The notes under the pieces are model-generated. The model was given only the letters and a program-made list of their open reading frames with translations, was not told the origin of the DNA and searched no databases. A DNA stretch of 36,682 nucleotides from Rhizobium sp. Q54. GTDB lineage: Bacteria > Pseudomonadota > Alphaproteobacteria > Rhizobiales > Xanthobacteraceae. The stretch lies in the NCBI GenBank assembly GCA_945861265.1, contig CAMAUC010000030.1, positions 1 through 36,682 on the forward strand. The letters are read 5' to 3'. Each line of letters opens with the position of its first letter. The stretch's first letter is position 1. Position numbers and translations under genes: made by a program. Below are positions 26,796 to 34,608 of this stretch, one piece after another.

Positions 26796-28037
26796 ATGCA
26801 AATGACCGATGCCGCCAAAGCCAGCGCAAATAATGTCAGCCTGCTGTCGCGCTGCGATCAGGGCGGCCGGCTCGACGGCGTGCAGGTGATTGTTCATAAG
26901 GGCCACGCCTTTATCGGCCACATGTTCGCCGACGGTTTTTCCGTCGTCGACGTGCGCGACCCGCGCCAGCCGAAAACGGTCGCCTTCGTCGCGGCGCCGA
27001 AAAATACCCGCTCGCACCATCTGCAAATTCACGGCGACCTGTTGATGGCCGTCAACGGCCCAAATATCTGGGCGATGCAGCAATATGCCAGCCAGGCCGA
27101 CTATTACGCCAAGTCGCTGGCCGACTCGCTGACAATCGACAAGCCGTTCGGCGCCGGCGTGCGCGTCTTCGACATTTCCAATCCCGCCTCGCCACGCGAA
27201 ATCGCTTATCTCGCCATGCCCGGCCTGGGCGCGCATCGCATCTGGTGGGTCGGCGGCCGCTATGCCTATGCCTCGGTGCATCTCGAGGGTTTCATCGACC
27301 ACGTCCTGGCGGTCATCGACATGGCCGATCCGGCAAAACCCGCGCTCGTCGGCCATTGGTGGCTGCCGGGCATGTGGCGCGCCGGCGGCGAGACGCCGCC
27401 CGCCGCGTTCGGCAAGCGCACCGCGCTGCATCACATGATCACCGCCGGCAATATAGGCTACGCCGCCTGGCGCGACGGCGGCTACACGATTCACGATCTC
27501 AGCGATCCGGTGAAGCCGAAGCTGCTCAGCCACCGCAACTACTCGCCGCCCTTCGGCGGCGGCGCGCATACGCCCTTGCCGCTGCCCGGCCGCAACCTGC
27601 TGATCCTGGCCGATGAGGCGACGACGTCGAGCTGCGCCAATGGTCTCGCTTACACCTGGGTGATCGACGTACGCGCGCCGGACAATCCGGTGTCGATTGC
27701 GACACTGCCCACACCGGATGAGGAAGACTTCTGCGCCAAGGGCGCCAAGTTCGGCCCGCACAACATGCACGAGAACCGGCCCGGCTCTTTCATGTCGGAA
27801 GAACTGATCTTCGCCACCTATCACAATGCCGGTTTGCGCATCTATGACGTGCGCGACGCCTTCCAGCCGAAGCAGATCGGCTATTTCGTGCCGCCGCCGC
27901 CGGAGACCATCGTCGATCAGCGGCCGAATCCGGCCAGGGTTATTCAATCCTGCGATGTGTTTGTCGATAGCAACGGCGTGATGTATCTCACCGACACCAA
28001 TGCCGGACTTTATATTCTTCAATACGATGGAAAGTAG
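26796..28037 (+). CDS. LVIVD-repeat beta-propeller protein, His-rich, cytoplasmic
   Basis: A 413-residue protein built of beta-propeller repeats of LVIVD type: FSVVDVRDPRQPKTVAF, VRVFDISNPASPREIAYL, LAVIDMADPAKPALVGHW, YTIHDLSDPVKPKLLSH, WVIDVRAPDNPVSIATL and LRIYDVRDAFQPKQIGYF. His residues recur in the strands between the repeats: SHHLQIH (74, 75, 79), GAHRIWW (147), LHHMI (212, 213), GAHTPLP (258) and PHNMHEN (322, 325). This could form a metal site on the propeller axis, as in some propeller oxidases; that is inference. No signal peptide is present, whereas many LVIVD proteins are secreted. The gene lies 76 bases after the transporter and 3 bases before the isomerase gene, within one operon. 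Function unknown. Confidence 0.85.
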   Translation: MQMTDAAKASANNVSLLSRCDQGGRLDGVQVIVHKGHAFIGHMFADGFSVVDVRDPRQPKTVAFVAAPKNTRSHHLQIHGDLLMAVNGPNIWAMQQYASQADYYAKSLADSLTIDKPFGAGVRVFDISNPASPREIAYLAMPGLGAHRIWWVGGRYAYASVHLEGFIDHVLAVIDMADPAKPALVGHWWLPGMWRAGGETPPAAFGKRTALHHMITAGNIGYAAWRDGGYTIHDLSDPVKPKLLSHRNYSPPFGGGAHTPLPLPGRNLLILADEATTSSCANGLAYTWVIDVRAPDNPVSIATLPTPDEEDFCAKGAKFGPHNMHENRPGSFMSEELIFATYHNAGLRIYDVRDAFQPKQIGYFVPPPPETIVDQRPNPARVIQSCDVFVDSNGVMYLTDTNAGLYILQYDGK

Positions 28038-28040
28038 ATA

Positions 28041-28871
28041 ATGATGACCGGGACATTCGGACGCCTCGCTTTGCATACGTGGACCATCGACACCACGCCG
28101 CTCGCCACCGCGCTCGACGCGGCAAAGCTTGGCGGCTTCGACGCCATGGAGCTACGGCGCATCGACTTCGAGCGATGCTACGAAGCCGGCATGAGCAACG
28201 ATCAGGTGCTCGATCTCGTCAAGCAAAGCGGCATTCCGGTCGGCGTGCTTGGCGTGAAATACGGCTTCCTGTTCGCGCAAGGCGACGACCAGAAAGAGCT
28301 GTTCGATATTTATCGCCTGTCCTGCCAGAACGCCGTGGCGCTCGGCTGCGACATGCTGATGAGCGCGCCGGGGCAGAACGACGGCACCATCAAGTATGCG
28401 ATCGAAAGCCTCAAACGCGCCGGCGACATCGCGGCCGAATATGGCCTGCGCATCGGCATCGAATTCAACTCGCAGCACCCTACCCTCAACAACATGGCCG
28501 TGCAGCGCGAACTGGTCGAGGGCGCCGGCAGGGCGAATGTCGGCTACCTCATCGACGCCTACCATTTTGCCCGCAGCGGTGCGCCGGGCGCGAGCTTCGG
28601 CGACATGCCGGCCGACAAGATCTACTGCTTCCAGTACAGCGACCTGTCGCCGACGCCGGTCACGGGCGTGCGCCGGCCGACCGACCGGCTCGCCCCCGGC
28701 AAGGGTGTGGTGCGTTGGACGGAGATTTTCCGTCTGCTGAAGGAAAAGGGTTACACTGGCTATCTCAGCTATGAGGCGCCGAATCCCGAGCTTTGGGCGC
28801 AGTCGCCCTATGACGTTTGCCGCGAAGGCGTGGAGTTGACAAAGAAGCTCCTGCGCGACGCGGCCGTCTGA
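28041..28871 (+). CDS. Sugar phosphate isomerase/epimerase-like TIM-barrel protein
   Basis: A 276-residue protein of the xylose-isomerase-like / AP endonuclease 2 superfamily. Likely metal ligands are Glu in LRIGIEFNSQHP, Asp and His in YLIDAYHFARSG, a polar residue in YCFQYSDLSP, and Glu in YLSYEAPNPELW. The end VELTKKLLRDAAV is typical. Members epimerise ketoses, isomerise hydroxypyruvate or dehydrate inositol derivatives; the substrate here cannot be assigned. It begins 3 bases after the LVIVD gene and is followed by the Kelch gene after 56 bases, so it is probably the central catalytic step of the operon. Confidence 0.87.
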   Translation: MMTGTFGRLALHTWTIDTTPLATALDAAKLGGFDAMELRRIDFERCYEAGMSNDQVLDLVKQSGIPVGVLGVKYGFLFAQGDDQKELFDIYRLSCQNAVALGCDMLMSAPGQNDGTIKYAIESLKRAGDIAAEYGLRIGIEFNSQHPTLNNMAVQRELVEGAGRANVGYLIDAYHFARSGAPGASFGDMPADKIYCFQYSDLSPTPVTGVRRPTDRLAPGKGVVRWTEIFRLLKEKGYTGYLSYEAPNPELWAQSPYDVCREGVELTKKLLRDAAV

Positions 28872-28927
28872 TACGTGAATTCAAACATCAAGGCGGCAGC
28901 CGCCGCGGGACTTTCAAGGAGAACGTC

Positions 28928-29941
28928 ATGAGCGATCCGTTGTTCGCCGGTCTATTCGACAAGACCATCACCGCCATTCCCGCCGATGTGGCCAAGCAGC
29001 GCTACATGACCAGCGTCGCGCCGATGGCCGCCAATCCGGGAAAATGGGTCGAGATGCCGCGCCTGCCGATCCCGACCGGCGAGCACGCGGTGATCGAATG
29101 CCAGGGCAAGATTCATATTATCGCCGGTTACGCGCGCCACCGCGTCGATGGCAATTTTCATCAGGTGTTCGATGCCAAGACCGGCGGATGGTCGTTGAAG
29201 GCGGAATTCCCGACGCCGTGCAACCACGTCGCCGGCGTCGCCATTGGCTCAAAGGTCTACACTTTCGGCGGTTTCATCGAGCAGAACCGCTGCCCGCATT
29301 CGCTCTGCTACGTCTACGATACCGCGACCGATACCTGGTCGCGCATCGCTTCGCTGTCGAGGCCGCGCGGCGCGATTTCCGCCGTGGCGCTCGACGGAAA
29401 GATTCATCTGCTCGGCGGCCGCGACGTGCGGTCGGTCGAGTGGCATGAAGTCTACGATCCCGCGACCGACAAATACGAAGACCGCGCTTCGATGCGCGGA
29501 TCGACCATGACTCAGCCCTTCGTCGGGCAACGCGACCATATGGGCGTGGTAGTCGCCGATGGTCTCATCTTTGCGATCGCCGGGCGGATGGATTCTTACG
29601 ATTTCAACACCAGCCTGAATGCCGTCTATGATCCGAAGAAGGACTCCTGGAGCTTCCGCGCGCCGCTGCCGACCGCGCGCTCTGGCCCGTCGGCGGTCTA
29701 TATCGGCGGCAAGATCGTCGTCTTCGGCGGCGAAGCCACCGGCAAGGTCTTCGGCACCAATGAAGGTTACGACCCCAAGACCGATACCTGGGAGCAGCTT
29801 GCGCCGATGGCTATCCCGCGTCATGGCCTGCACGGTGCCACGGTCGCGGTGATCGGCAACATGGTGCATGTCCCCGGCGGCGGTCCGATCCCGGGTGGGC
29901 GCATCCAGGGCGCCTATCACGACGCCTTCACCTTCGGATGA
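28928..29941 (+). CDS. Kelch-repeat beta-propeller protein, cytoplasmic
   Basis: A 337-residue protein with Kelch blades. Examples are HAVIECQGKIHIIAGYARH, HVAGVAIGSKVYTFGGFIE followed by YDTATDTWSRIASLSRPR, AISAVALDGKIHLLGGRD, MGVVVADGLIFAIAGRMD, GPSAVYIGGKIVVFGGEA with YDPKTDTWEQLAPM, and the final ATVAVIGNMVHVPGGG. Kelch propellers in bacteria include sialic acid mutarotase and oxidases, but many are unassigned. There is no signal peptide. The ATG at 28928 follows CAAGGAGAACG, an excellent ribosome-binding site; reading further upstream gives Arg-rich non-conserved sequence overlapping the isomerase gene. It is the last gene of the operon and is followed by a strong terminator. A role as mutarotase, lactonase or isomerase for the operon's sugar-like substrate is inference. 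Confidence 0.85.
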   Translation: MSDPLFAGLFDKTITAIPADVAKQRYMTSVAPMAANPGKWVEMPRLPIPTGEHAVIECQGKIHIIAGYARHRVDGNFHQVFDAKTGGWSLKAEFPTPCNHVAGVAIGSKVYTFGGFIEQNRCPHSLCYVYDTATDTWSRIASLSRPRGAISAVALDGKIHLLGGRDVRSVEWHEVYDPATDKYEDRASMRGSTMTQPFVGQRDHMGVVVADGLIFAIAGRMDSYDFNTSLNAVYDPKKDSWSFRAPLPTARSGPSAVYIGGKIVVFGGEATGKVFGTNEGYDPKTDTWEQLAPMAIPRHGLHGATVAVIGNMVHVPGGGPIPGGRIQGAYHDAFTFG

Positions 29942-29959
29942 TGGCTTGCCTCTCTCGAG

Positions 29960-29999
29960 AAAAAAAATGGCGCCGGCATTTCTACCGGCGCCATTTTTT
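29960..29999. terminator. Bidirectional Rho-independent terminator
   Basis: A perfect 10-bp stem (atggcgccgg 29967-29976 with ccggcgccat 29985-29994) has an 8-base loop. It is flanked by an A run on the left and a T run on the right. It serves both the Kelch operon (plus) and the DUF992 gene (minus). Confidence 0.9.
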
Positions 30000-30010
30000 C
30001 ATGATTGAAT

Positions 30011-30502
30011 TTAGCGCGCCGGGTGCAGTTCAAGCCCGGTCACGCCGACCGCCAGATTGAGGCCGGTCTGGCCCTGCACCGACACCGGCTGCAAGGCCAC
30101 CGTACGGTCGGAACCGCCGACGAGGACATTCGCGCCAAGACCGGCGCCAACGGTCGCCTCCGCGCCCGCGCCGCCATATTGGCCGGCCAGCGCGCCGAAC
30201 TTCTTGTTGCTCGGCGCGAACACCGACCACACCATTTCGCCGCCCGAGGTCGCACCGACATCGAGACCGAATTTATTGATCGACCCGACATAGACCTCGC
30301 GTGGCCCCGGCTGCGCCGGCGTGAACAAGCAGGTCACGCTTTTCTTGGAAGCGACGATCAGACCGACGCCCGCTGAAATATCGCAGGTCAAAGTGCCGGC
30401 CTTGGTCCGAGACTGCGTCGCCGCCGAAACCGGCAAAGCGAGCGGCACGGCAACCGCGGCGACGGCCGCCAAACTGGCAAAAGCGCTCAACGGCTTGTTC
30501 AT
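30011..30502 (-). CDS. DUF992 secreted protein
   Basis: A 163-residue protein with a clear Sec signal peptide (MNKPLSAFASLAAVAAVAVP then LALPVSAA). The mature part starts TKAGTLTCDISAGVG and continues SKKSVTCLFTPAQPGPREVY, then YVGSINKFGLDVGATSG, the DUF992 pattern with two Cys that could form a disulphide. The C-terminal half is Gly/Ala-rich with alternating residues, consistent with a small beta-barrel or periplasmic beta protein. The family is common in Rhizobiales and has no known function. The ATG at 30502 follows CAGGAGAGA, a good ribosome-binding site. It lies 55 bases after the histidine kinase gene on the same strand and may be co-transcribed with it. Confidence 0.85.
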   Translation of the reverse strand: MNKPLSAFASLAAVAAVAVPLALPVSAATQSRTKAGTLTCDISAGVGLIVASKKSVTCLFTPAQPGPREVYVGSINKFGLDVGATSGGEMVWSVFAPSNKKFGALAGQYGGAGAEATVGAGLGANVLVGGSDRTVALQPVSVQGQTGLNLAVGVTGLELHPAR

Positions 30503-30557
30503 GATATCTCTCCTGATACGTTGCCGAGATCTTCGATTGCCACAATTGAGCGTCGCG

Positions 30558-31670
30558 TTAAAGTCCCGTGCCGCGTGCGTCAGCGCCAACCATAAACTGA
30601 CCGGCCGGGATCACGATACGACAGCGCAGGCCGTCGGCCTCGAATTTCAAGTCAACCTCGGCGCCAAGCGCGCGGGCGAGGTTTTTTTCAATGACGATCG
30701 AGCCGAATCCCTGCTTGCGGCGGGGCTTCAGTTTGGGGCCGAATTTCTCCTGCCAATCGATTTTCAGCGCATGATCGGCATCCTCGCCGTCCCGGGTCCA
30801 AGTGATTGCGATGCGCCCGTCCGACACCATCAACGCGCCGAAGCGCGCCGCATTGACGCTCAATTCGTGCAGCGCCAGACCGAGGTTTTGCGCTGCTTCC
30901 GGCTTGAACACGACATCCGGCCCGGTCATCGAGACTTGGGCGTCATCGCGATCGAGATAGACCGCCAACTGCGAACGGATCAGTTCGGTAAGCGAGGCGC
31001 CGTGCCAGTTTTTACGTACCAGCAGATCATGCGACGCGGCCAGCGCCTGCAGACGGGCGCCGAACTGATTGAGAAAACTTTGCGTGGAGCCAGCATGCCG
31101 CGCGGTTTGTCGCGCCATCGCCTGAATGACCGCCAGCAGGTTCTTCGAGCGGTGCGTCAGCTCCCGCAGCAGCAAACGCAGATGCGCTTCGCCCTCTTTC
31201 CGGCCGGTGACGTCGATCGCCGCGCAAGTCAGCCCGACAATGCCACCAGCCTCGTCGCGTAGCGGCTCGATATGAATGTCGTACCAGCGTTGATCTGGCT
31301 CACCGTCGAATGCGATTTCCGCATTTTTCGGCTGGCCTGTCGCGAGCACAGCGAGCTTGAGCGCGCGGATGCCGGCACCGGCATTATTCGGCCAAAGTTC
31401 GTCATCGGTCCGGCCAAGAATGTCGTCGACAGATAGACCCAGAAGACCGTGGCTGATCGCCGTGTAACGTAAATCAGCGTCCTGGGTGTAAACGACGATA
31501 TGCGACCCGCGTATCGCATTTTCGTAGCGTTCGAGCCGCCCGCGCAACAAACGAATCTCCATCGACTGTGCATCGACGTGCTGCTCAAGGCGCCGGCATT
31601 CGGCTTCCAGGATTTCTATCTGTGATCTGCCGCGTTCTGGGGCAGTTCCCGCTGGATCGTCGCGCGCCAT
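30558..31670 (-). CDS. PAS-domain sensor histidine kinase, HWE/HisKA_2 family
   Basis: A 370-residue soluble kinase. It has an N-terminal coiled coil (about 17-50, LEAECRRLEQHVDAQSMEIR), a PAS domain (about 53-155, VVYTQDADLRYTAISHGLLG, ending AAIDVTGRKEGE), and the dimerisation helix with phospho-acceptor His173 in LRELTHRSKNLLAVIQAMAR. The ATP-binding domain has LALHELSVNAARFGAL (N-box, Asn273), the W-x-E of the family in DWQEKF (306-308), and GFGSIVIEKNL. Kinases of this family phosphorylate PhyR in the alphaproteobacterial general stress response; phyR is the neighbouring gene on the same strand. No membrane segment is present, so the signal is probably sensed in the cytoplasm. The ATG at 31670 follows GGAAGG; an ATG at 31685 is possible. 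Confidence 0.92.
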   Translation of the reverse strand: MARDDPAGTAPERGRSQIEILEAECRRLEQHVDAQSMEIRLLRGRLERYENAIRGSHIVVYTQDADLRYTAISHGLLGLSVDDILGRTDDELWPNNAGAGIRALKLAVLATGQPKNAEIAFDGEPDQRWYDIHIEPLRDEAGGIVGLTCAAIDVTGRKEGEAHLRLLLRELTHRSKNLLAVIQAMARQTARHAGSTQSFLNQFGARLQALAASHDLLVRKNWHGASLTELIRSQLAVYLDRDDAQVSMTGPDVVFKPEAAQNLGLALHELSVNAARFGALMVSDGRIAITWTRDGEDADHALKIDWQEKFGPKLKPRRKQGFGSIVIEKNLARALGAEVDLKFEADGLRCRIVIPAGQFMVGADARGTGL

Positions 31671-31702
31671 TTGAACACCTTCCATGACCTGCCCGCGGTC
31701 CC

Positions 31703-31727
31703 AACGTGCGGGTGCGCGTCAGGTTCA
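31703..31727 (-). promoter_or_regulatory. Candidate EcfG-dependent promoter of the histidine kinase gene
   Basis: On the minus strand TGAAC (31727-31723), 16 bases, then CGTT (31706-31703). It differs from the GGAAC-N16-CGTT consensus only at the first base and lies about 33 bases upstream of the start codon. Confidence 0.45.
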
Positions 31728-31792
31728 CTACCAGGTGCCGGCGCCATCACGATTTTTCTGAATGGCGACTGGCGAGGCGCGACCTAAAATGA

Positions 31793-31816
31793 GTGCTGCT
31801 CCAACCGGAGCAGCAC
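31793..31816 (-). terminator. Probable terminator of phyR
   Basis: A perfect 10-bp stem (gtgctgctcc / ggagcagcac) with loop aacc lies 33 bases past the phyR stop. On the minus strand it is followed by TCATTTTAG, so the T run is weak. Confidence 0.65.
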
Positions 31817-31848
31817 CGCAATATGACGTCCGACAATGCACGGGCCTA

Positions 31849-32649
31849 TCAGCTGGCCTTGCGCTCGCGTCTTTTGGCGTTGCGGGCAAAAAACAACGCC
31901 TGGCTCAGCACGGCGGAAACGGTCGCCGGCTGAAACGGCTTGGCGATCAGGAACGCCGGTTCCGGCCGCTCGCCGGTCAGGAATCGCTCTGGATAGGCGG
32001 TGATAAAAATTACCGGCACCTCGAAAGAGCGAAGCATCTCGTTGACCGCATCCAAGCCTGAACTGCCATCGGCCAACTGAATATCGGCCAGGATGACGCC
32101 CGGCTGCTTGACCTTGGCCAGGGCAATTGCCTCGCTATGGGTGCGGGCTACGCCCAGCACTTTGTGACCGAGGCCTTCGACCAGCGCTTCCAGGTCGAGA
32201 GCGATGAACGTCTCGTCCTCAATGATCAGCACGTCGGTGGCGATTTCGGCGGCGAGTTCACGGCCGGAGTCTTCCACCAGTTGACGAAGGGTCGGGACAT
32301 CGACGTCGAGAACCTTTGCCGCTTCGTCTTCCGACAACCCTTCCAGCGCCACCAGCAGGAAGGCCTGCCGCGGCATCGGAGCGATCTGGGACAGATGGCG
32401 CTCGACCGGCTGGTTATCGTCGGGCGAAGTCGCCTGGCCGTTCACGCCGACCGAATTCCAGATTTTGGTGAACAGGCTGTAGAGCCCGATCCGGGTCGAA
32501 GCGTTGCTATCGATGACTTTGGGATCCTGGATCAGGGCTTCCAGCGTGGCCGCCACATAGGCGTCACCGGAGGCCTGGCTGCCCGTCAGAGCACGAGCGT
32601 AACGGCGCAAATATGGCAAATGCTGTGCAACCGATTGAGATGTCGACAA
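31849..32649 (-). CDS. phyR: General stress response regulator PhyR
   Basis: A 266-residue anti-anti-sigma response regulator. The N-terminal sigma-like domain (about 1-135) mimics EcfG: LPYLRRYARALTGSQASGDA in the region 2 part, and PRQAFLLVALEGLSEDEAAK in the region 4 part. The C-terminal receiver has the acidic pair Glu144/Asp145, phospho-acceptor Asp189 (ILADIQLADG), Thr217 and Lys237 (IAKPF). When phosphorylated it binds NepR and frees EcfG. The start is a TTG at 32649 with GGGAGGAATTC directly upstream, which gives the normal family length of 266; a longer reading from 32700 has no comparable ribosome-binding site. It is divergent from nepR-ecfG, with an EcfG-type promoter in between. 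Confidence 0.96.
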   Translation of the reverse strand: MSTSQSVAQHLPYLRRYARALTGSQASGDAYVAATLEALIQDPKVIDSNASTRIGLYSLFTKIWNSVGVNGQATSPDDNQPVERHLSQIAPMPRQAFLLVALEGLSEDEAAKVLDVDVPTLRQLVEDSGRELAAEIATDVLIIEDETFIALDLEALVEGLGHKVLGVARTHSEAIALAKVKQPGVILADIQLADGSSGLDAVNEMLRSFEVPVIFITAYPERFLTGERPEPAFLIAKPFQPATVSAVLSQALFFARNAKRRERKAS

Positions 32650-32726
32650 GAATTCCTCCCGAACGAAAACTGCCCTGGCCCCGCTGGACGTGGCCCCCAT
32701 AGGTTGCTGAGAACCTACCCCCTAGC

Positions 32727-32751
32727 AACGTAGCATATTGAAAAAAGTTCC
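32727..32751 (-). promoter_or_regulatory. EcfG-type promoter of phyR
   Basis: On the minus strand GGAAC (32751-32747), 16 bases, then CGTT (32730-32727), an exact match to the alphaproteobacterial general stress sigma consensus. It lies about 78 bases before the TTG start. Confidence 0.85.
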
Positions 32752-32759
32752 CGATCCGG

Positions 32760-32784
32760 GGAACCATTTGCGGGGTCAAAGGTT
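32760..32784 (+). promoter_or_regulatory. EcfG-type promoter of nepR-ecfG
   Basis: GGAAC at 32760-32764, 17 bases, then GTT at 32782-32784, about 64 bases upstream of nepR. With the opposing phyR site it forms a back-to-back pair whose -35 elements are only 8 bases apart. Confidence 0.82.
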
Positions 32785-32847
32785 TTGAATGCACACCAGA
32801 TGGGGGGAACCTGGCTCGGTGTCGGGCAAGGGACTTGGGGGCCACAG

Positions 32848-33075
32848 ATGAACGATCGCGAGAAACCCGTGGGACAACAAAAACCAATGGAAACCCCAGC
32901 CGCGCACGGCAAGAAATCCGAGGCTAAACCGGCCAAGCTGGGGCGCGAGGTACAAGCCCGCCTCGGCCAGCAATTACGCGCCATGTACGACGACGTTCTC
33001 AACCAGGGCGTGCCAGACCGGTTTGCCGATCTGATCAAGCGCATCGACGTCAACGGCAACAATGACAAGCAGTAA
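32848..33075 (+). CDS. nepR: Anti-sigma factor NepR
   Basis: A 75-residue anti-sigma factor that holds EcfG inactive until phosphorylated PhyR titrates it. The family core is LGREVQARLGQQLRAMYDDV followed by LNQGVPDRFADLIKRID, the two helices that contact sigma or PhyR. The first 28 residues are polar and probably disordered, as is usual. The ATG at 32848 is chosen, with a G-rich stretch (ctTGGGGGC) upstream. Its TAA stop overlaps the ATG of ecfG (TAATG at 33073-33077), so anti-sigma and sigma factor are made in a coupled way. Confidence 0.93.
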   Translation: MNDREKPVGQQKPMETPAAHGKKSEAKPAKLGREVQARLGQQLRAMYDDVLNQGVPDRFADLIKRIDVNGNNDKQ

Positions 33076-33623
33076 TGGCTATGGACGACACAGTCCGAAA
33101 TTCCATTCTTGCCGCGGTGCCAAGCCTGCGCGCCTTCGCCATCTCGCTGTGCGGGAATGTCGATCGCGCCGATGACCTGGTTCAGGAAACCATGTTGCGC
33201 GCCATCGCCAATATCGACTCGTTCCAGCCGGGCACCAACATGTCGGCCTGGCTGTTTACGATCCTGCGCAATCATTTCCGCTCGGAATATCGCAAACGCC
33301 GCCGCGAAGTCGAAGACAGCGACGGCCACTATGCCGATAGTCTCAAATCGCAGCCCGAGCAGCACGGCCACATCGAATTCGCCGAATTCCGAAAGGCGCT
33401 TGGCTTTTTGCCGGCCGACCAGCGCGAAGCGCTCATTCTGGTCGGCGCCTCGGGCTTCTCGTATGAAGAAGCCGCCAATATCTGCGGCTGCGCAGTCGGC
33501 ACCATCAAATCGCGCGTCAATCGCGCTCGCACCCGGCTTGCGGAAATGCTCAACGTCAACGGCGCCGACGATTTCGGACCGGACGAACAGACCCGCGCCG
33601 TCATGGCCGGCGGCGGCGAATAG
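33075..33623 (+). CDS. ecfG: ECF sigma factor EcfG (general stress response)
   Basis: A 182-residue group ECF15 sigma factor. Region 2 includes LRAFAISLCGNVDRADDLVQ, then ETMLRAIANIDSFQPGTNM and SAWLFTILRNHFRSEYRKRR. Region 4 includes FLPADQREALILVGASGFSY, EEAANICGCAVGTIKSRVNR and ARTRLAEML. It directs RNA polymerase to GGAAC-N16/17-CGTT-type promoters, and such sites flank this very locus, indicating autoregulation. It is translationally coupled to nepR. Confidence 0.95.
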   Translation: MAMDDTVRNSILAAVPSLRAFAISLCGNVDRADDLVQETMLRAIANIDSFQPGTNMSAWLFTILRNHFRSEYRKRRREVEDSDGHYADSLKSQPEQHGHIEFAEFRKALGFLPADQREALILVGASGFSYEEAANICGCAVGTIKSRVNRARTRLAEMLNVNGADDFGPDEQTRAVMAGGGE

Positions 33624-33662
33624 CCCCCAACTCCTTCCGCGCGATTACCGACTCTTCATTAC

Positions 33663-33688
33663 GGAACCGACCGGCTCGTCCGCGGGTT
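33663..33688 (+). promoter_or_regulatory. Candidate EcfG-dependent promoter of ku
   Basis: GGAAC (33663-33667), 18 bases, then GTT (33686-33688), about 33 bases before the ku start codon. The spacing is one base longer than at nepR but within the range GGAAC-N18-19-TT described for the Sinorhizobium general stress sigma factor. Confidence 0.6.
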
Positions 33689-33721
33689 CACGCTTTATCG
33701 ATTGTGTAACGGAGTATAGCC

Positions 33722-34594
33722 ATGGCGCCGCGGCCTAGCTGGAAGGGTTTTTTGAAGCTGTCTTTGGTGGCATGCGCGGTGTCGATGTATCCGGCGACGA
33801 CGACCAGCCAGCGCATTCGCTTCAACATCATCAACAAGGCGACCGGCAACCGTATCCACAACGAAGTGGTCGACGCCGAAACCGGCGAGCCCGTCGACGC
33901 TGAGGACCGCGTCAAGGGATATCAGGTCGAGAAAGGCCAATACGTCTTGCTCGATGACGAGGAACTCGACAACGTCGCACTTGCCAGCACCCATACGATC
34001 GACATCGACGAATTTGTGCCGATGGCCGACGTCGACCGGATTTATCTCGACGAGTCCTACTATATCGCGCCGCAAGATGAAGTGGCGCAGGAAGCCTTCG
34101 CCGTTATCCGCGAAGCGATGCACAAAGAGGATCTCGCCGGCCTCGCCCGCGTCGTCGTTTACCGGCGTGAACGGCTGTTGCTGTTGCGGCCCCGCGGCAA
34201 AGGCCTGATGGCCACCACCCTGCGCTATCAGGACGAGGTCCGCGACGAGAGCGAATATTTCGACGATATCCCGTCGACCAAAGTGCCTGCCGATATGCTC
34301 AAACTGGCGACGCACATTCTCGAGACCAAAAAGGGCAAGTTCGACCCGGCCAAATTCGAGGATCGCTACGAAACCGCGCTCAAGGAATTGGTCAAGGCCA
34401 AGCAGGCCGGCAAGAAACCGCCGGTGGCGTCCGATTCCAGACCGAGTAATGTGGTCAATCTGATGGACGCGCTTCGCCGCAGTGCCAAAGCCGATCGTGA
34501 CAAGGCTGACCGTCGTGAACCCGCGCCAACCCGGCGCAAAACCAGGGCTCGCAAACCGGCCGCGCCTCGGCGCAAGGTGCGAAAGGCCAGTTAG
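33722..34594 (+). CDS. ku: Non-homologous end-joining protein Ku
   Basis: A 290-residue bacterial Ku. It forms a ring-shaped homodimer on double-strand DNA ends and recruits LigD. The Ku core begins RPSWKGFLKLSLVACAVSMY, continues RIRFNIINKATGNRIHNEVV and KGYQVEKGQYVLLDDEEL, then TIDIDEFVPMADVDRIYLDE and SYYIAPQDE. The C-terminal tail from about residue 245 is Lys/Arg-rich (RRKTRARKPAAPRRKVRKAS), the extended basic type that helps DNA binding and threading. GGAG lies just upstream of the ATG. It is followed after 14 bases by ligD, forming a dedicated end-joining operon. A stress-type promoter site lies upstream. Confidence 0.96.
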   Translation: MAPRPSWKGFLKLSLVACAVSMYPATTTSQRIRFNIINKATGNRIHNEVVDAETGEPVDAEDRVKGYQVEKGQYVLLDDEELDNVALASTHTIDIDEFVPMADVDRIYLDESYYIAPQDEVAQEAFAVIREAMHKEDLAGLARVVVYRRERLLLLRPRGKGLMATTLRYQDEVRDESEYFDDIPSTKVPADMLKLATHILETKKGKFDPAKFEDRYETALKELVKAKQAGKKPPVASDSRPSNVVNLMDALRRSAKADRDKADRREPAPTRRKTRARKPAAPRRKVRKAS

Positions 34595-34608
34595 AACGGC
34601 GGTTTTCG

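Noticed and set aside
25598-26818. A 406-codon open frame on the minus strand
   Set aside because: It lies opposite the MFS transporter, whose membrane segments and motifs are clear; the antisense product is charged and featureless.
26679-28076. A 465-codon open frame on the minus strand
   Set aside because: It is the antisense shadow of the LVIVD propeller gene, which has clear repeats and operon context.
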